Source of the DNA: Corynebacterium atrinae
GTDB lineage: Bacteria; Actinomycetota; Actinomycetes; Mycobacteriales; Mycobacteriaceae
NCBI RefSeq assembly: GCF_030408455.1
Contig: NZ_CP046977.1
Coordinates: 2,108,001-2,172,000, forward strand
DNA: 64,000 nt
Direction of reading: 5' to 3'
The position numbers and the translations under genes were made by a program. The notes below the pieces were generated by a model, which worked only from the letters and a program-made list of their open reading frames with translations, had not been told where the DNA came from and did no database searches. Of this stretch, positions 33,963 to 43,316 are shown in pieces. Each line of letters begins with the position of its first letter. Position 1 is the first letter of the stretch.

Positions 33963-34014
33963 TTGAGATCGCCCTATCTTTTCCTATCATTATTGATACT
34001 GATATCATTGGGGT

Positions 34015-34557
34015 ATGGCCACCTCCTCCGCGCTTCTCCACCCTGTTCGCCTCCGCATCGTCCAGACACTGCTCGCCACCGACGGATCCACCACCCGCCA
34101 GCTCCACGACCGACTCCCTGATGTTCCCATCGCAACCCTTTACCGACACATCGCCCATCTCGTCGACCACGGCCTCATTGAAGTGGTGGAGGAACGACCA
34201 GTCAGAGGCACAAGCGAAAAGACCTACAAGGTGGCCGAAGAACTCACCAACCCCACGGCAGACGAACTAGCCTCATTGACCCCCGAAGAGATCCTGGCGG
34301 CGTTCACTGTGTTCGCCTCCGGGGTGATCCGCGATTTCGGGGACTATCTTGACCAGGGTGTGCCCGATCTGGCCAAAGATCAGGTGAGCTTCGCGCAGGC
34401 GGATTTCTGGGCGACCGATACCGAAGTCGAGGTCTTTTCGCAGGCGGTTATGACAGCGCTTCGCCCCCTGATGGCCAACACCGCCGGCCATAACCGGCGC
34501 CGCCGCGCACTGACGACCATCATGATTCCCCGCCCAGTCGAAAGGACGACACCATGA
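34015..34557 (+). CDS. ArsR-like winged-helix regulator
   Basis: A 180-residue protein with an N-terminal winged helix (LLHPVRLRIVQTLLATDGST and LPDVPIATLYRHIAHLVDHG) and a helical C-terminal half that may sense a ligand. TATCAT at 34003-34008 lies 6 nt before the ATG, implying a leaderless message, and overlapping TATCATTA/TTGATA repeats at 33986-34008 are a likely operator. It overlaps the ABC ATPase start by 4 bp, so it probably autoregulates the ABC operon. Confidence 0.8.
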   Translation: MATSSALLHPVRLRIVQTLLATDGSTTRQLHDRLPDVPIATLYRHIAHLVDHGLIEVVEERPVRGTSEKTYKVAEELTNPTADELASLTPEEILAAFTVFASGVIRDFGDYLDQGVPDLAKDQVSFAQADFWATDTEVEVFSQAVMTALRPLMANTAGHNRRRRALTTIMIPRPVERTTP

Positions 34558-35273
34558 CCCCAGAAGGCAGCGAACATATCACCGCCCGGGCCGACGATAT
34601 GATCGCAGGATACGACGACACCGCAGTCCTGGGCCCCCTCCAGCTCCGACTCCACCCAGGCATCACCGCCCTGCTGGGGCGCAATGGGTCGGGCAAGACC
34701 ACCCTCATGCGCACCCTCTGCGGCATCATCCCCCCACTGTCAGGACGCTGCATCGTGCTGGGTGAACAGGTGGTGGACGGGGCCGCGGTACGGTCCCGGG
34801 TCGGTTATCTCGGACATAAATCCGCCCTGTCTTCCGGGCTCAGTGTCGCGCAGAACCTGTCGTTCTGGCGCACGATCAACGCCAGCCATCCGCAGATACC
34901 CCTGATAGCAGAGGCGGAGTTGATCGGACGTTTCGATCTTGAACCGATCCTCGACAAACGCGTGTCCGCGCTCAGCCGCGGGCAGCGTCAACGCGTGGAT
35001 CTCGCACGATTGGCGATGACAGATCCAGAGTTTGTGGTGCTCGACGAGCCCCTCACGGGCCTCGACCCGGTCTATGCCGCTGAGACCCGCGCACTCCTGC
35101 ACGAGTGGGGCACAACCCGGACGGTGCTCTACTCCACCCACAGTGTCCCGGAGGCGCTGGAACTCGCCTCCCGTTTCCTCATCGTCGATGGACGTGACGT
35201 GCTGACACTGGGCAGCGACGGCACTGCCATCACCGAGACGCAGATCCTGCAGTCACTAGGAGCATCATCATGA
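34554..35273 (+). CDS. ABC transporter ATPase
   Basis: A 239-residue ATPase: Walker A ALLGRNGSGKTTLMRTL, signature ALSRGQRQRVDLARLA, Walker B FVVLDEPLTGLDP and switch His in YSTHSVPEAL. It is in the middle of a three-gene operon whose starts and stops all overlap by 4 bp (ATGA). The set resembles small regulator-ATPase-permease exporters; the substrate cannot be read from the sequence. Confidence 0.87.
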   Translation: MTPEGSEHITARADDMIAGYDDTAVLGPLQLRLHPGITALLGRNGSGKTTLMRTLCGIIPPLSGRCIVLGEQVVDGAAVRSRVGYLGHKSALSSGLSVAQNLSFWRTINASHPQIPLIAEAELIGRFDLEPILDKRVSALSRGQRQRVDLARLAMTDPEFVVLDEPLTGLDPVYAAETRALLHEWGTTRTVLYSTHSVPEALELASRFLIVDGRDVLTLGSDGTAITETQILQSLGASS

Positions 35274-36082
35274 CCCGAGCCACCACCGCCACACCTCATC
35301 AGGTTCAGGCGTTCGCGAAGCGGGCGTGGATCCAGCAGGGCGGCATGACACTCTGGCTTTCCGCACTGGTCGGAGCCGGCATCGGGATACTTGCCCTCCT
35401 CGGAGCCGGCAACGTCGACATGATGCCCGGCATGGAGACCATGATCCCGAACCAGGCACTCCACCTCGCCACCGTCCGCAACAGCCTGGGAGAGGTCCAG
35501 CCGATCGCCTCCTACCTGCTGATCATGACACCGGTCCTGCTGGGCGCCCTGGTCGGAATCGTCGCGACACTGACCCTCCCGGGAGTCGTCGCCGATGACA
35601 TCCACGGCGGCGGCATCGAAGTCCTTTTGGCCGGGCCGATCCCACGCCGTCGCCTCTTCCAGTCCTACCTGGGCGCCAGCCTCATCCTCACCACCGCCTC
35701 CTGGGCCATGGCAGCCACCGGATTCACCACCGCAACCATTCTCGTGGCGCTGACCACGGGCATATCCGTATCAGTGACCTTCCCATTCGTGGCCGCACTA
35801 CTCATCCTCCCCCTGTCGCTGGGCATCTGGTCGGCAACCGCCACCCTGTTCGGGGCACTACTGTATCCACGCAGCCTGGAATCGCGGGCAGGGATGAACG
35901 GCGGACCCATCCGACTCCTCGCGATCGCACCGTCCCTGTTGACAGCCCCCTGCCTCATGCTCCTGCACGAATGGGCACTGCCCGTCCTCGCCCTCATTTT
36001 CTCCACCACCGTGGCCGCCAGTGCGCTCATCGTCTACCTCACCGCCCGCGGATTTCGCAGCGCCCGGGTTCTCGATTCCTGA
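35270..36082 (+). CDS. ABC-2-type permease
   Basis: A 270-residue membrane protein with about six helices. A large loop between the first and second helices contains NVDMMPGMETMIPNQALHLA. ABC-2-type signature residues GGGIEVLLAGPIPRRRLF precede the third helix. It is translationally coupled to the ATPase, and together they probably form a homodimeric exporter. Confidence 0.82.
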   Translation: MTRATTATPHQVQAFAKRAWIQQGGMTLWLSALVGAGIGILALLGAGNVDMMPGMETMIPNQALHLATVRNSLGEVQPIASYLLIMTPVLLGALVGIVATLTLPGVVADDIHGGGIEVLLAGPIPRRRLFQSYLGASLILTTASWAMAATGFTTATILVALTTGISVSVTFPFVAALLILPLSLGIWSATATLFGALLYPRSLESRAGMNGGPIRLLAIAPSLLTAPCLMLLHEWALPVLALIFSTTVAASALIVYLTARGFRSARVLDS

Positions 36083-36260
36083 ACCGCCCACACCCACCCC
36101 ACACCAGCACACCCCCACCAGATGCCACTACGCAGTGGGGCAGCAACCATCACCGCCCAGGTAGCCCCCTCTCAGGCAGTGTGGTGAGTCAACGTGATCA
36201 GACCGTTTCGGACTCCCCGACCCACCATCATCGCGCACGGAGGCTTACCCCACGGGCACC

Positions 36261-36455
36261 CTAGCCCTCCGGGGTGAACAGATCCTCAATGGCACAGTCG
36301 AAGACACCGGCGAGACGAAACGCCAGGGGCAGCGCGGGATCAAAACGCCCCTTCTCAATGGAGATGACCGTCTGCCTGGACACCCCCAGCAGCTCCGCGA
36401 GTCTGACCTGCGACCAGCCCCGCTGTAGGCGGCGTTGCGCCACACTGTTGCGCAC
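36261..36455 (-). CDS. XRE-family regulator, short YozG type
   Basis: Sixty-four residues forming one helix-turn-helix: QRRLQRGWSQVRLAELLGVS then RQTVISIEKGRFDPALPLAF. Such proteins usually pair with a small membrane protein encoded upstream. The GTG start lies 3 nt behind the stop of that gene, so the two are co-translated. It probably represses the promoter at 36967 through the dyad there. Confidence 0.82.
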   Translation of the reverse strand: MRNSVAQRRLQRGWSQVRLAELLGVSRQTVISIEKGRFDPALPLAFRLAGVFDCAIEDLFTPEG

Positions 36456-36458
36456 CGC

Positions 36459-36917
36459 TTACCCCGCCCGTCGGGCAACCAGGTAACGGATACCCACATC
36501 CACACTCAACAGCACCCACAGGGCCATGAGCACGGTATCGGCAGCCACCTCCACCCCGGTCAGCGCGATCGTCCCGGCCCCCAGCCCGATCATCGCGAAC
36601 CCGTCCATGAGCGCACCTGAGGCAGCCTGATCCCACCACCGGGACTCCACCGACTCCTCCGGCCGATCCACCGCCCCACTGATACTGGAACGGTCCACCA
36701 TGATCCCCCAGCCCAGGGCCACCCCCACCGGCAGGACCACCGCCGCGGTGACCACCGCGAGCAGGCCAGGCTCCGGCGAGGAGCTGACCATCAACGCCAA
36801 GCCGGCCATCACCGCAGACACCACCACGCCGATGCCCACCGCCGGCCCCCACAAGCCCATCCCGCGGCGGCCCTTTTTCGTCGCTCCCCACGCGGTGCGA
36901 CCACTGCTGCTGGTCAT
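36459..36917 (-). CDS. Small four-helix membrane protein paired with XRE regulator
   Basis: A 152-residue protein with four hydrophobic segments (around 22-42, 52-70, 103-120 and 128-145) and a charged loop in the middle (DRPEESVESRWWD). GGAAGGAA lies at good spacing before ATG 36917. This membrane protein plus short XRE gene order is common in Gram-positives; the function of the membrane partner is unknown to me. Confidence 0.72.
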   Translation of the reverse strand: MTSSSGRTAWGATKKGRRGMGLWGPAVGIGVVVSAVMAGLALMVSSSPEPGLLAVVTAAVVLPVGVALGWGIMVDRSSISGAVDRPEESVESRWWDQAASGALMDGFAMIGLGAGTIALTGVEVAADTVLMALWVLLSVDVGIRYLVARRAG

Positions 36918-36966
36918 GGCGATTCCTTCCGGTCACGGCAGGCCCCGTGCGGTACCTGTCCCCTTC

Positions 36967-36995
36967 ACGGTATGTAAAACACACTTTACTGTCAA
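36967..36995 (-). promoter_or_regulatory. Strong promoter with operator dyad for the membrane protein-XRE operon
   Basis: On the minus strand TTGACA (36995-36990) and TACCGT (36972-36967) are 17 bp apart. The spacer contains GTAAAGTGTGTTTTAC, a dyad with 5-bp perfect arms, suited to binding by the XRE protein encoded in the operon. Confidence 0.6.
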
Positions 36996-37049
36996 GGACA
37001 TTTGACACCACCGGTGTTACGCCCGCACCCGCGGCTGAGACCGGGGCGA

Positions 37050-37186
37050 TCACCCGTCCCGGTGGCGCACCGCCCGGGTCGCCACCACCAGGCCCAGCTG
37101 CGTGCGTTCACGCACGAGCCCCGCCGCAGGAACGAACTGCCCCGCAGCCAACAACGTATCCACCTCGGCACCGAGGGGGGGTGTCC
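37050..37186 (-). pseudogene. C-terminal gene remnant, unrecognised
   Basis: About 45 codons open on the minus strand (TLLAAGQFVPAAGLVRERTQ, then LGLVVATRAVRHRDG, stop at 37050). Codon use looks like a real GC-rich gene, but the frame meets an IS6 relic at 37187. Family not recognised. Confidence 0.3.
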
Positions 37187-37530
37187 CCCGAGTTGAAGGC
37201 ATAGGGTACCTGTCCTCCCACGGTGGAACACCGGCGGGTGAAGTACCTCAATAACGTGCTCGAAGGAGACCACGGGCGGTTGAAAAGGATCCTGGGCCCC
37301 AAAGGCGCTTTCAAGAACAGGACTTCTGCGTACCGGACATTGAAGGGGATGGAGGCGATGCACTCATTGAGGAAGGGGCAGGGGACGATGTTCGCCTACG
37401 GGCATCCAAATCCGGATGCGGTGATCGTCAACCGGGTCTTTGAGAGGGCCTGAGAACGCCAGCTGCAGCGAGCATCAGTGGATGAAAGACGGAGTCTTCG
37501 CAGCTCTCCTTCTGACTTTGCAACAGCACC
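37187..37530 (+). mobile_element. IS6-family 3' remnant with in-frame stop
   Basis: The last 80 or so transposase codons (TVEHRRVKYLNNVLEGDHGR, including the catalytic Glu, to VNRVFERA) followed by the tail and end repeat TTTGCAACAGCACC ending 37530. An in-frame TAG near 37201 and the missing N-terminal two thirds show it is dead. It is a different isoform from copies B and C. Confidence 0.8.
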
Positions 37531-37538
37531 CCGCGTCC

Positions 37539-37943
37539 TCACGGCTCGAGCGTGGTGGTCAGGCCCAGGAACTCCTCGGCGTAGGAGACCTGCTTTTTCA
37601 GCTTCTCGTACCGGGCACGGGCCTCATCCCGGATCGCGGCCAGCGTCGCCCGCGCATGCTCCCGCTGTACCTGCGCCCCCTCGTCGTCAGGATGGGTGCC
37701 CGTCGTGGCGATGATGTCGGCGGCGGTGAGGAAATCCCGCATCTGCTCCAGCGTGAACCCCAACGGCTTCATCCGCCTGACCAGCAGAATCCGACGCACA
37801 TCATCCTCGCTGTAGAGCCGGAAACCCCCGGGAGTGCGTCCCGACGGAGTCACCAGACCCAGGTGGTCATAGTGACGCAACGTCGGCACCGACAACCCGG
37901 TCCGTTCGGTGACCTCACCGATTTTCAACCCGCTGGTATCCAC
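37539..37943 (-). CDS. MerR-family regulator 1
   Basis: A 134-residue regulator: GLKIGEVTERTGLSVPTLRH (helix-turn-helix), SGRTPGGFRLYSEDDVRRIL (wing) and a C-terminal coiled coil for dimerisation. No metal-binding cysteines are seen. GTG 37943 is chosen because AAGGAG lies 6 nt upstream. It is divergent from a SulP transporter gene, with two perfect dyads in between, and a second MerR protein of the same type is encoded at 41065. Confidence 0.82.
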   Translation of the reverse strand: MDTSGLKIGEVTERTGLSVPTLRHYDHLGLVTPSGRTPGGFRLYSEDDVRRILLVRRMKPLGFTLEQMRDFLTAADIIATTGTHPDDEGAQVQREHARATLAAIRDEARARYEKLKKQVSYAEEFLGLTTTLEP

Positions 37944-38015
37944 TGCCCGCTCCTTCATCCGTTGTGATCTCCGCCATAGAGACCGCCGCCCGCGTTGCCC
38001 CTCGCGCCCACCTGC

Positions 38016-38062
38016 GGTTAGGGTAGCCACCGACCCTAACCCTCAAGCTACTAGAGGGTTAG
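38016..38062. promoter_or_regulatory. Two overlapping perfect dyads, candidate MerR operators
   Basis: GGTTAGGGT (38016-38024) pairs with ACCCTAACC (38033-38041), and CTAACCCTC (38036-38044) pairs with GAGGGTTAG (38054-38062). Both have 9-bp perfect arms and 8-9 bp centres and they share a half-site. A related CTAA...TTAG pattern occurs upstream of the second MerR gene (41507-41527). The sites lie between MerR1 and the SulP gene. Confidence 0.65.
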
Positions 38063-38119
38063 ATTTCTTTCGGGCCCACGCCCCTTCCATCTCCCACCAT
38101 CTACTGAGATCGGATATTG

Positions 38120-39679
38120 ATGACTGAAACTACCACGGTGCCAGCCGGCACCGCCCCGACCCCGGAGGGCACCAACGCCCCCACCGGGGTGGTGGCATCC
38201 TTCCGCTACGCCTTTTCCTCGCCCACCCGCATCCGCACCGAGGTCCTCGCCGGCCTGGCGGTGGCACTGGCCCTGATCCCGGAGGCCATCGCGTTTTCCA
38301 TCCTCGCCGGTGTGGATCCGGCCGTGGGCCTGTTCTCCTCGGTGGTCATGGCTATCGTCATCGCCTTCACCGGTGGACGCCCGGCGATGATCACCGGTGC
38401 GACCGGGGCAATTGCCCTGGTCATCGCGCCGGTGGCCCGGGACCACGGGCTTGACTACTTCATCGCCACCGTCCTGCTCGGTGGTGTCATGCAGATCGTG
38501 CTCGCTGCCCTGGGAGTGGCGAAACTCCAGCGTTTCATCCCCCGGTCGGTGATGCTCGGCTTCGTCAACGCCCTGGGCATCATGATCTTCACCGCCCAGC
38601 TCGAGCACCTGATCGATGTGCCCTGGCTGGTCTACCCGCTGGTGGCCGCCGGCATTGCCATCATGATCTTCTGGCCGAAGGTCACCGGTGTTATCCCCGC
38701 ACCCCTGATCACCATCATCGTGCTCACCGGCCTGGTCATCGCCACCACCCTGGCGGTGCCGACTGTCTCGGACATGGGCCAGATGCCGCAGTCCCTGCCG
38801 GACCTGTTCATCCCCGATGTGCCGCTGAACCTGGAGACCCTGCAGATCATCGCTCCGTACGCTCTGGCCCTGGCGATCGTCGGTCTGATGGAGTCGCTGA
38901 TGACCGCCAAGCTCGTCGACGACATCACCGACGTCCACTCCGATAAAACCCGCGAGTCCTGGGGACTGGGCGTGGCCAACGTCGCCTCCGGTTTCTTCGG
39001 CGGCATGGGCGGGTGCGCCATGATCGGCCAGACGATGATCAACGTCCGCGAGTCCAAGGCCCGGACCCGTCTGTCGACCCTGCTGTCGGGTGTGTTCCTG
39101 CTCATCCTCGTTCTCGCCCTGGGCGATATCGTCGGCATGATCCCCATGGCCGCCCTCGTGGCGATCATGATCATGGTTGCCATCGGCACCGTCGACTGGC
39201 ACTCCGTGCACCCGCGCACCCTCAAGCTCATGCCGGTCTCCGAGACCATCGTCATGGCCGTGACCATCATCGCCACCCTGGCCACCCACAACCTGGCCAT
39301 CGGTGTCGTCCTCGGCGTGGTCACCGCAATGATCATGTTCGCCCGCCGGGTCGCCCACCTGGTGCGCATCGAGATGGTCCGCGAACTCGACGTCGACCAC
39401 GACGGCCAGATCGACATCCGCACCTACCGGGTGCACGGCCAGCTGTTTTGGGCCTCGAGCAATGACCTGGTCTACCAGTTCGACTACAACGACACCGCCG
39501 ACCACATCATCATCGACATGATGATGGCCGAAATCTGGGACGCCTCCACCGTGGCCACCCTGGATGCGATCACCCAGAAATTCCAGGACAAGGGCAAAAC
39601 CGTCGAGATCATCGGCCTCGACGGGCCCAGTGAACGCCGCCTGGAGCAGCTGTCCGGCCGCCTCGGCACCGGCCACTGA
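38120..39679 (+). CDS. SulP-family anion transporter with STAS domain
   Basis: A 519-residue transporter. The SulP part ([74 protein letters not shown]) fills about ten membrane helices to residue 415; the STAS domain ([20 protein letters not shown] then [20 protein letters not shown]) follows. It would move sulfate, bicarbonate or a related anion. The operator dyads and two flanking MerR genes suggest stress or effector-controlled expression. Confidence 0.87.
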   Translation: MTETTTVPAGTAPTPEGTNAPTGVVASFRYAFSSPTRIRTEVLAGLAVALALIPEAIAFSILAGVDPAVGLFSSVVMAIVIAFTGGRPAMITGATGAIALVIAPVARDHGLDYFIATVLLGGVMQIVLAALGVAKLQRFIPRSVMLGFVNALGIMIFTAQLEHLIDVPWLVYPLVAAGIAIMIFWPKVTGVIPAPLITIIVLTGLVIATTLAVPTVSDMGQMPQSLPDLFIPDVPLNLETLQIIAPYALALAIVGLMESLMTAKLVDDITDVHSDKTRESWGLGVANVASGFFGGMGGCAMIGQTMINVRESKARTRLSTLLSGVFLLILVLALGDIVGMIPMAALVAIMIMVAIGTVDWHSVHPRTLKLMPVSETIVMAVTIIATLATHNLAIGVVLGVVTAMIMFARRVAHLVRIEMVRELDVDHDGQIDIRTYRVHGQLFWASSNDLVYQFDYNDTADHIIIDMMMAEIWDASTVATLDAITQKFQDKGKTVEIIGLDGPSERRLEQLSGRLGTGH

Positions 39680-39710
39680 CCACCACCCACCACGACTCTC
39701 CACCAGCCCC

Positions 39711-39753
39711 GGGGGCTGCGGCCCCACCGGGCTGCAGCCCCCCCCCTTTTTTT
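39711..39753 (+). terminator. Terminator after the SulP gene
   Basis: GGGGGCTGC (39711-39719) pairs with GCAGCCCCC (39734-39742), followed by CCCC and a run of seven Ts at 39747-39753. It separates the SulP gene from the glycosyltransferase gene that starts 28 bp later. Confidence 0.8.
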
Positions 39754-39780
39754 CTTCTACCCCCGATAAGGACTGCTCTA

Positions 39781-40971
39781 GTGTCTCCTCCCACCCGCAC
39801 GCCTTCGGTCATGATCGTCCTGGGACTGGCCGTGACCGTGATCACCTCCGCGGTGGCCATGTGGCAGGCCGCCACCGGTTTCCTCATCGACCTGGCCGTG
39901 TTCCAGGACGCCGGCAAGGCGCTGCTGGCCGGCGATGACCTCTACTCCGAACACTTCCCCACCCGCTCAGGACTGCGTTTTATCTACCCGCCGTTTGCCG
40001 CCGTGCTGTTTACCCCCCTGGTGCTTGGGGGCCAAGCGGTGGTGCAGGTGCTGTGGACCTTAGCGACGATCCTGGCGATCGGGGCGATCCTGGCGATGGT
40101 GGCCACCCGTCTGCACCTGGCCCGCCCCCACCTGATCGCCGCCGCCCTGACCGGTGTGGCCCTGCTGTTTGAGCCGATCCGCTCCAACCTCGGCTTCGGC
40201 CAGATCAACATCTTCCTCTTCCTCCTGATCACCGCCGACGTCCTGGGCTTTACCCCCCGCCGGTTCCGCGGCGTGCTGCTGGGCGTGGCCGCCGGCATCA
40301 AGATCACCCCGGCCGCCTTCGGCGTCCTCTTCCTCGTCCGCGGTGACTGGGCCGCACTCGCCCGCTCCGTTGCCACCGTCGCGGCGACCATCCTCATCGG
40401 GTTGATGGTGCGGACGCAGGAATCGGTGTACTTCTGGACCCACGAATTCTTCGTCACCGACCGGGGTGGGTCCGCCGACTTCATCCGTAACCAGGCGGTC
40501 AGCGGGTGGCTGGCCCGGGCCGGGGTCACCGACCCCGCCCTCAGCATCGCCACGATGGCACTGTTTATCCTCGCCGCTGCCGTGGCGATCTGGGGTGCCT
40601 GGCGCCTGACCCGCCGTCACCGCCCGGTCGAAGCCTTCGCCCTGGTCAGCCTCGCGGTGTTCGTCGCTTCCCCGGTGGCGGTGACCCACCACTGGTCCGG
40701 GGTCATCATCGCACTGCCACTCCTGCTCGCCACCCGCCCACCCCTGCTGCGGGCCAGCCTCGTGGCACTCATTCTCGCCCACCTGATCGGTGTCCACCAG
40801 TACGCCGACCTGACTGCGCACACCGGCTGGACAGCGGCCGGGCACTGGCTGCTGGGCATCACCCAGGGTGTCACCGGCCTGCTGGTCATGGTGGTCCTGC
40901 TCGCCCTGCCCCGGCCACCTGCTATCCCGCGCCATAGCTCCCCGGCCGAGCTCGTGTCAGTGGCCCGGTAA
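39781..40971 (+). CDS. GT87-family (DUF2029) polyprenyl-phosphate mannosyltransferase-like protein
   Basis: A 396-residue protein with about ten membrane helices. The first periplasmic loop holds DLAVFQDAGKALLAGDDLYS and FIYPPFAAVLFTPL; GQINIFLFLL and AGIKITPAAF are further hallmarks of GT87 mannosyltransferases acting on lipoarabinomannan or arabinogalactan precursors in mycolata. The catalytic acid is expected in the first loop. GTG 39781 has AAGGA upstream. Confidence 0.8.
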   Translation: MSPPTRTPSVMIVLGLAVTVITSAVAMWQAATGFLIDLAVFQDAGKALLAGDDLYSEHFPTRSGLRFIYPPFAAVLFTPLVLGGQAVVQVLWTLATILAIGAILAMVATRLHLARPHLIAAALTGVALLFEPIRSNLGFGQINIFLFLLITADVLGFTPRRFRGVLLGVAAGIKITPAAFGVLFLVRGDWAALARSVATVAATILIGLMVRTQESVYFWTHEFFVTDRGGSADFIRNQAVSGWLARAGVTDPALSIATMALFILAAAVAIWGAWRLTRRHRPVEAFALVSLAVFVASPVAVTHHWSGVIIALPLLLATRPPLLRASLVALILAHLIGVHQYADLTAHTGWTAAGHWLLGITQGVTGLLVMVVLLALPRPPAIPRHSSPAELVSVAR

Positions 40972-41064
40972 CCACCACCCACACAGGGCAAAGGGCAGTG
41001 TTCCCCTCGCCCCGAAACGACCGACGACGGGTCGGACAGAAGCTACCGCAGGGTGGGGTGATCG

Positions 41065-41454
41065 TCAGGGTGCGGCAAGCTCGTCGAGCTGGGTAAGGAA
41101 GTCCTCGGAGCGGGCCACCTGACAACGCATCTCTTCCAGACGCAGACACGCCTGCCGGCGAAACGAGGCAAGGACCTCCCGGGCACGCCCTGCGCCTCCA
41201 CCGCCGGCAGATGCGGCCAACGTATCCAGTGCCCGGAGAAACTCCCGAATGTCATCGAGGGCAAAGCCCAGGGACTTCATCTGGTCGACCAGCAGCAGGC
41301 GGTCGATATCTGCCTGGCTGTAGAGGCGGAACCCGCCCGGCGTGTGCCCGGACGGGGTGATGACCCCCACCTCGTCGTAATGGCGCAGAGCACGGATCGA
41401 CAGCCCCGTCTGCGCGGCGACCTCACCGACCTTGCTGCCCTCCGTCTGCGCCAT
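41065..41454 (-). CDS. MerR-family regulator 2
   Basis: A 129-residue regulator, paralogous to MerR1: SKVGEVAAQTGLSIRALRHY, SGHTPGGFRLYSQADIDRLL and a C-terminal helix. AAAGGAGG lies at good spacing before ATG 41454. Its upstream region has a CTAA...TTAG dyad around 41507-41527 related to the MerR1 sites. The two may cross-regulate the SulP/GT87 block they flank. Confidence 0.82.
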   Translation of the reverse strand: MAQTEGSKVGEVAAQTGLSIRALRHYDEVGVITPSGHTPGGFRLYSQADIDRLLLVDQMKSLGFALDDIREFLRALDTLAASAGGGGAGRAREVLASFRRQACLRLEEMRCQVARSEDFLTQLDELAAP

Positions 41455-41816
41455 GACCCCTCCTTTCGCGGCCACCTCCGGGCCGACCGTACGGAAACAT
41501 CCCGAATCTAACACTGCAGTAGGTTTAGGTTCAACGGTGGTTCGTGGTGCAGCCTCCGCTACTTCCTGCCCGTCACACCCGCCCCGGGAATGTGGACACC
41601 CCATCTGTGTGACTGACCGTGGCCTGAGGCCAAAATCCCCCCCCAGGGAGGCATATCGCGTGAAATGCGCAGGCCGAACACCTATCAGGCGTCAAGTCTT
41701 GGGAAGTGGCGCTTCTCCCTTTCGGCAAAACAGAAAGCCGGAGAGCTTGGGCCTGACCCCCCTTTAGTGGACACGCTGGAACTGGTCCAGACTGGACCGG
41801 AGAAAGCAGAGACACT

Positions 41817-42146
41817 ATGCCGAAAAACACTTACTCCGATGAATTCAAAGCCGACGCGGTCCGGCTCTACGAGACCACCGAGGGAGCCTCGTATTCCTCG
41901 ATCTCGGAAGACCTCGGGATCGCCCGCGGCACGCTGAAGACCTGGGTCCACAAGGCCCGTCGGGACCGAGGGCAGATTCCCTCGACGTCCCCCGCTGGTG
42001 CCGACCAGGGGCTGGACCCCGAGGATGAGCTGGTCCGCCTGCGGTCAGAGGTCCAACGCCTGAAAGCCGAAACAGCGAAGCTGACGACCGAGCGCGACAT
42101 CCTGCGCAAGGCGGCCAAATATTTCGCGGGAGAGACGACCTGGTGA
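41817..42146 (+). CDS. IS3-family OrfA
   Basis: A 109-residue protein: MPKNTYSDEFKADAVRLYET, helix-turn-helix SISEDLGIARGTLKTWVHKA, then a leucine-zipper-like helix (ELVRLRSEVQRLKAETAKLT). OrfA binds the element ends. Its stop overlaps the orfB start by 4 bp, in place of the usual slippery site for the -1 frameshifted fusion, which may lie just upstream. Confidence 0.85.
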   Translation: MPKNTYSDEFKADAVRLYETTEGASYSSISEDLGIARGTLKTWVHKARRDRGQIPSTSPAGADQGLDPEDELVRLRSEVQRLKAETAKLTTERDILRKAAKYFAGETTW

Positions 42147-42474
42147 GCCGCTTCCAGTTCGCCTGCGACCACCACACCACCCACGGGGTGAAGCGGTTGT
42201 GCCAGGTACTCGGCCTGAACCGGTCGAGCTTCTACAGATGGCGGGCCGGACGCGACGCCCGCGCCGCCCGCCGAGACGCCGACAAAGCGCTGGTTAAGCG
42301 CATGCGCGAGTACCACCAGGAATTCGACGGCACCATCGGAGTCAGGAGAATGACCATCGAACTCAATGAGAAAGCAGATCAGCCGATCAACCACAAACGC
42401 GTGGAACGGCTGATGCGCACCCACAACATCGTCGGTGTGAACCTACGTAAACCGAAGAAGACCACGGTCAAGGA
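42143..42474 (+). pseudogene. IS3-family OrfB, catalytic part lost
   Basis: The N-terminal 110 residues (MSRFQFACDHHTTHGVKRLC, GLNRSSFYRWRAGRDAR, INHKRVERLMRTHNIVGVNL) are the HTH_21 domain of IS3 OrfB. IS6 copy D cuts the frame at 42475 before the rve catalytic core, so no transposase can be made. Confidence 0.85.
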
Positions 42475-43316
42475 GGTGCTGTTGCAAACTCAGGGTGCTG
42501 ATGGTGTGAGGGTGGAATAATCAGGTTCATGGGTATCTTCTCGGGTCGTCATTTCCCTCGCGAAGTCATCCTGTGGGCGGTGCGGTGGTACTGCCGCTAC
42601 GGCGTGAGCTACCGCGACCTCGAGGAGATGATGACCGAGCGTGGCGTGCCGGTTGATCACACAACGATCTACCGGTGGGTACAGAAATATGCCCCCGAGC
42701 TGGACAAGCAAACGCGGTGGCACCGGCAGGTGCCCGACTGGCAGGCCAGGTCCTGGCGGGTGGACGAGACCTATATCCGGGTCGGCGGAAAGTGGTGCTA
42801 CCTCTATCGGGCAATCACCGCCGGGGGCCAGACCTTGGACTTTTACCTCTCCCCGAAGCGCAACGTCGCGGCCGCGAAGCGTTTCCTGGCCAAGACCCTG
42901 CGGTCAAACGCCTCAGCCGGGTACCCGCGGGTGATCAGCACTGACAAAGCGCCAGCCCTGGCCAAGGCGATTGCCGAGCTGAAGTTGGAGGGGGTCTGTC
43001 CTCCTACGGTGGAGCACCGCCAGGTGAAATACCTCAATAACGTGCTGGAAGGTGACCACGGGCGACTGAAAAGGATCCTGGGGCCGAAAGGTGCATTTAA
43101 GAACAGGACGTCTGCGTACCGAACGCTCAAGGGTATGGAGGCGATGCACTCATTACGGAAGGGCCAGGGGACGATGTTCGCCTATGGGCAGACGAATCCG
43201 GATGCGGTGATCGTCAGCCGGGTCTTCGAGACGGTCTGACAACACAGACGCATAACGCTGATCGCACGATAAAAATGGAGCCTTCTTGGCTCACGCCCCG
43301 AGTTTGCAACACCACC
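42475..43316 (+). mobile_element. IS6-family element, copy D (second isoform)
   Basis: An 842-bp element from GGTGCTGTTGCAAACTCAGG at 42475 to GAGTTTGCAACACCACC ending 43316. Its ends and about a tenth of its residues differ from copies A, B and C. It cuts IS3 orfB on the left and the SMC-like ATPase gene on the right. A decayed relative of this isoform is at 57586. Confidence 0.88.
42529..43239 (+). CDS. IS6-family transposase, intact
   Basis: A 236-residue transposase (MGIFSGRHFPREVILWAVRW) with the catalytic triad intact: VDETYIRVGGKWCYLYRAIT, RVISTDKAPALAKAI and NNVLEGDHGRLKRIL. Substitutions such as RWHRQVP and VCPPTVEH set it apart from the other copies. Confidence 0.9.
   Translation: MGIFSGRHFPREVILWAVRWYCRYGVSYRDLEEMMTERGVPVDHTTIYRWVQKYAPELDKQTRWHRQVPDWQARSWRVDETYIRVGGKWCYLYRAITAGGQTLDFYLSPKRNVAAAKRFLAKTLRSNASAGYPRVISTDKAPALAKAIAELKLEGVCPPTVEHRQVKYLNNVLEGDHGRLKRILGPKGAFKNRTSAYRTLKGMEAMHSLRKGQGTMFAYGQTNPDAVIVSRVFETV

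Larger units (their letters stand above)
41753..42474 (+). mobile_element. IS3-family element, truncated by IS6
   Basis: The left end near 41753 (TGACCCCCCTTTAGTGGACAC region) is followed by an orfA/orfB pair. The element is cut at 42475 inside orfB by IS6 copy D, and no right part is found on the other side, so the joint is again not a simple insertion. Confidence 0.75.

Noticed and set aside
38051..39727. 558-codon minus-strand frame, His/Asp-rich
   Set aside because: Complete antisense shadow of the SulP gene; composition is typical of GC-rich mirror frames.
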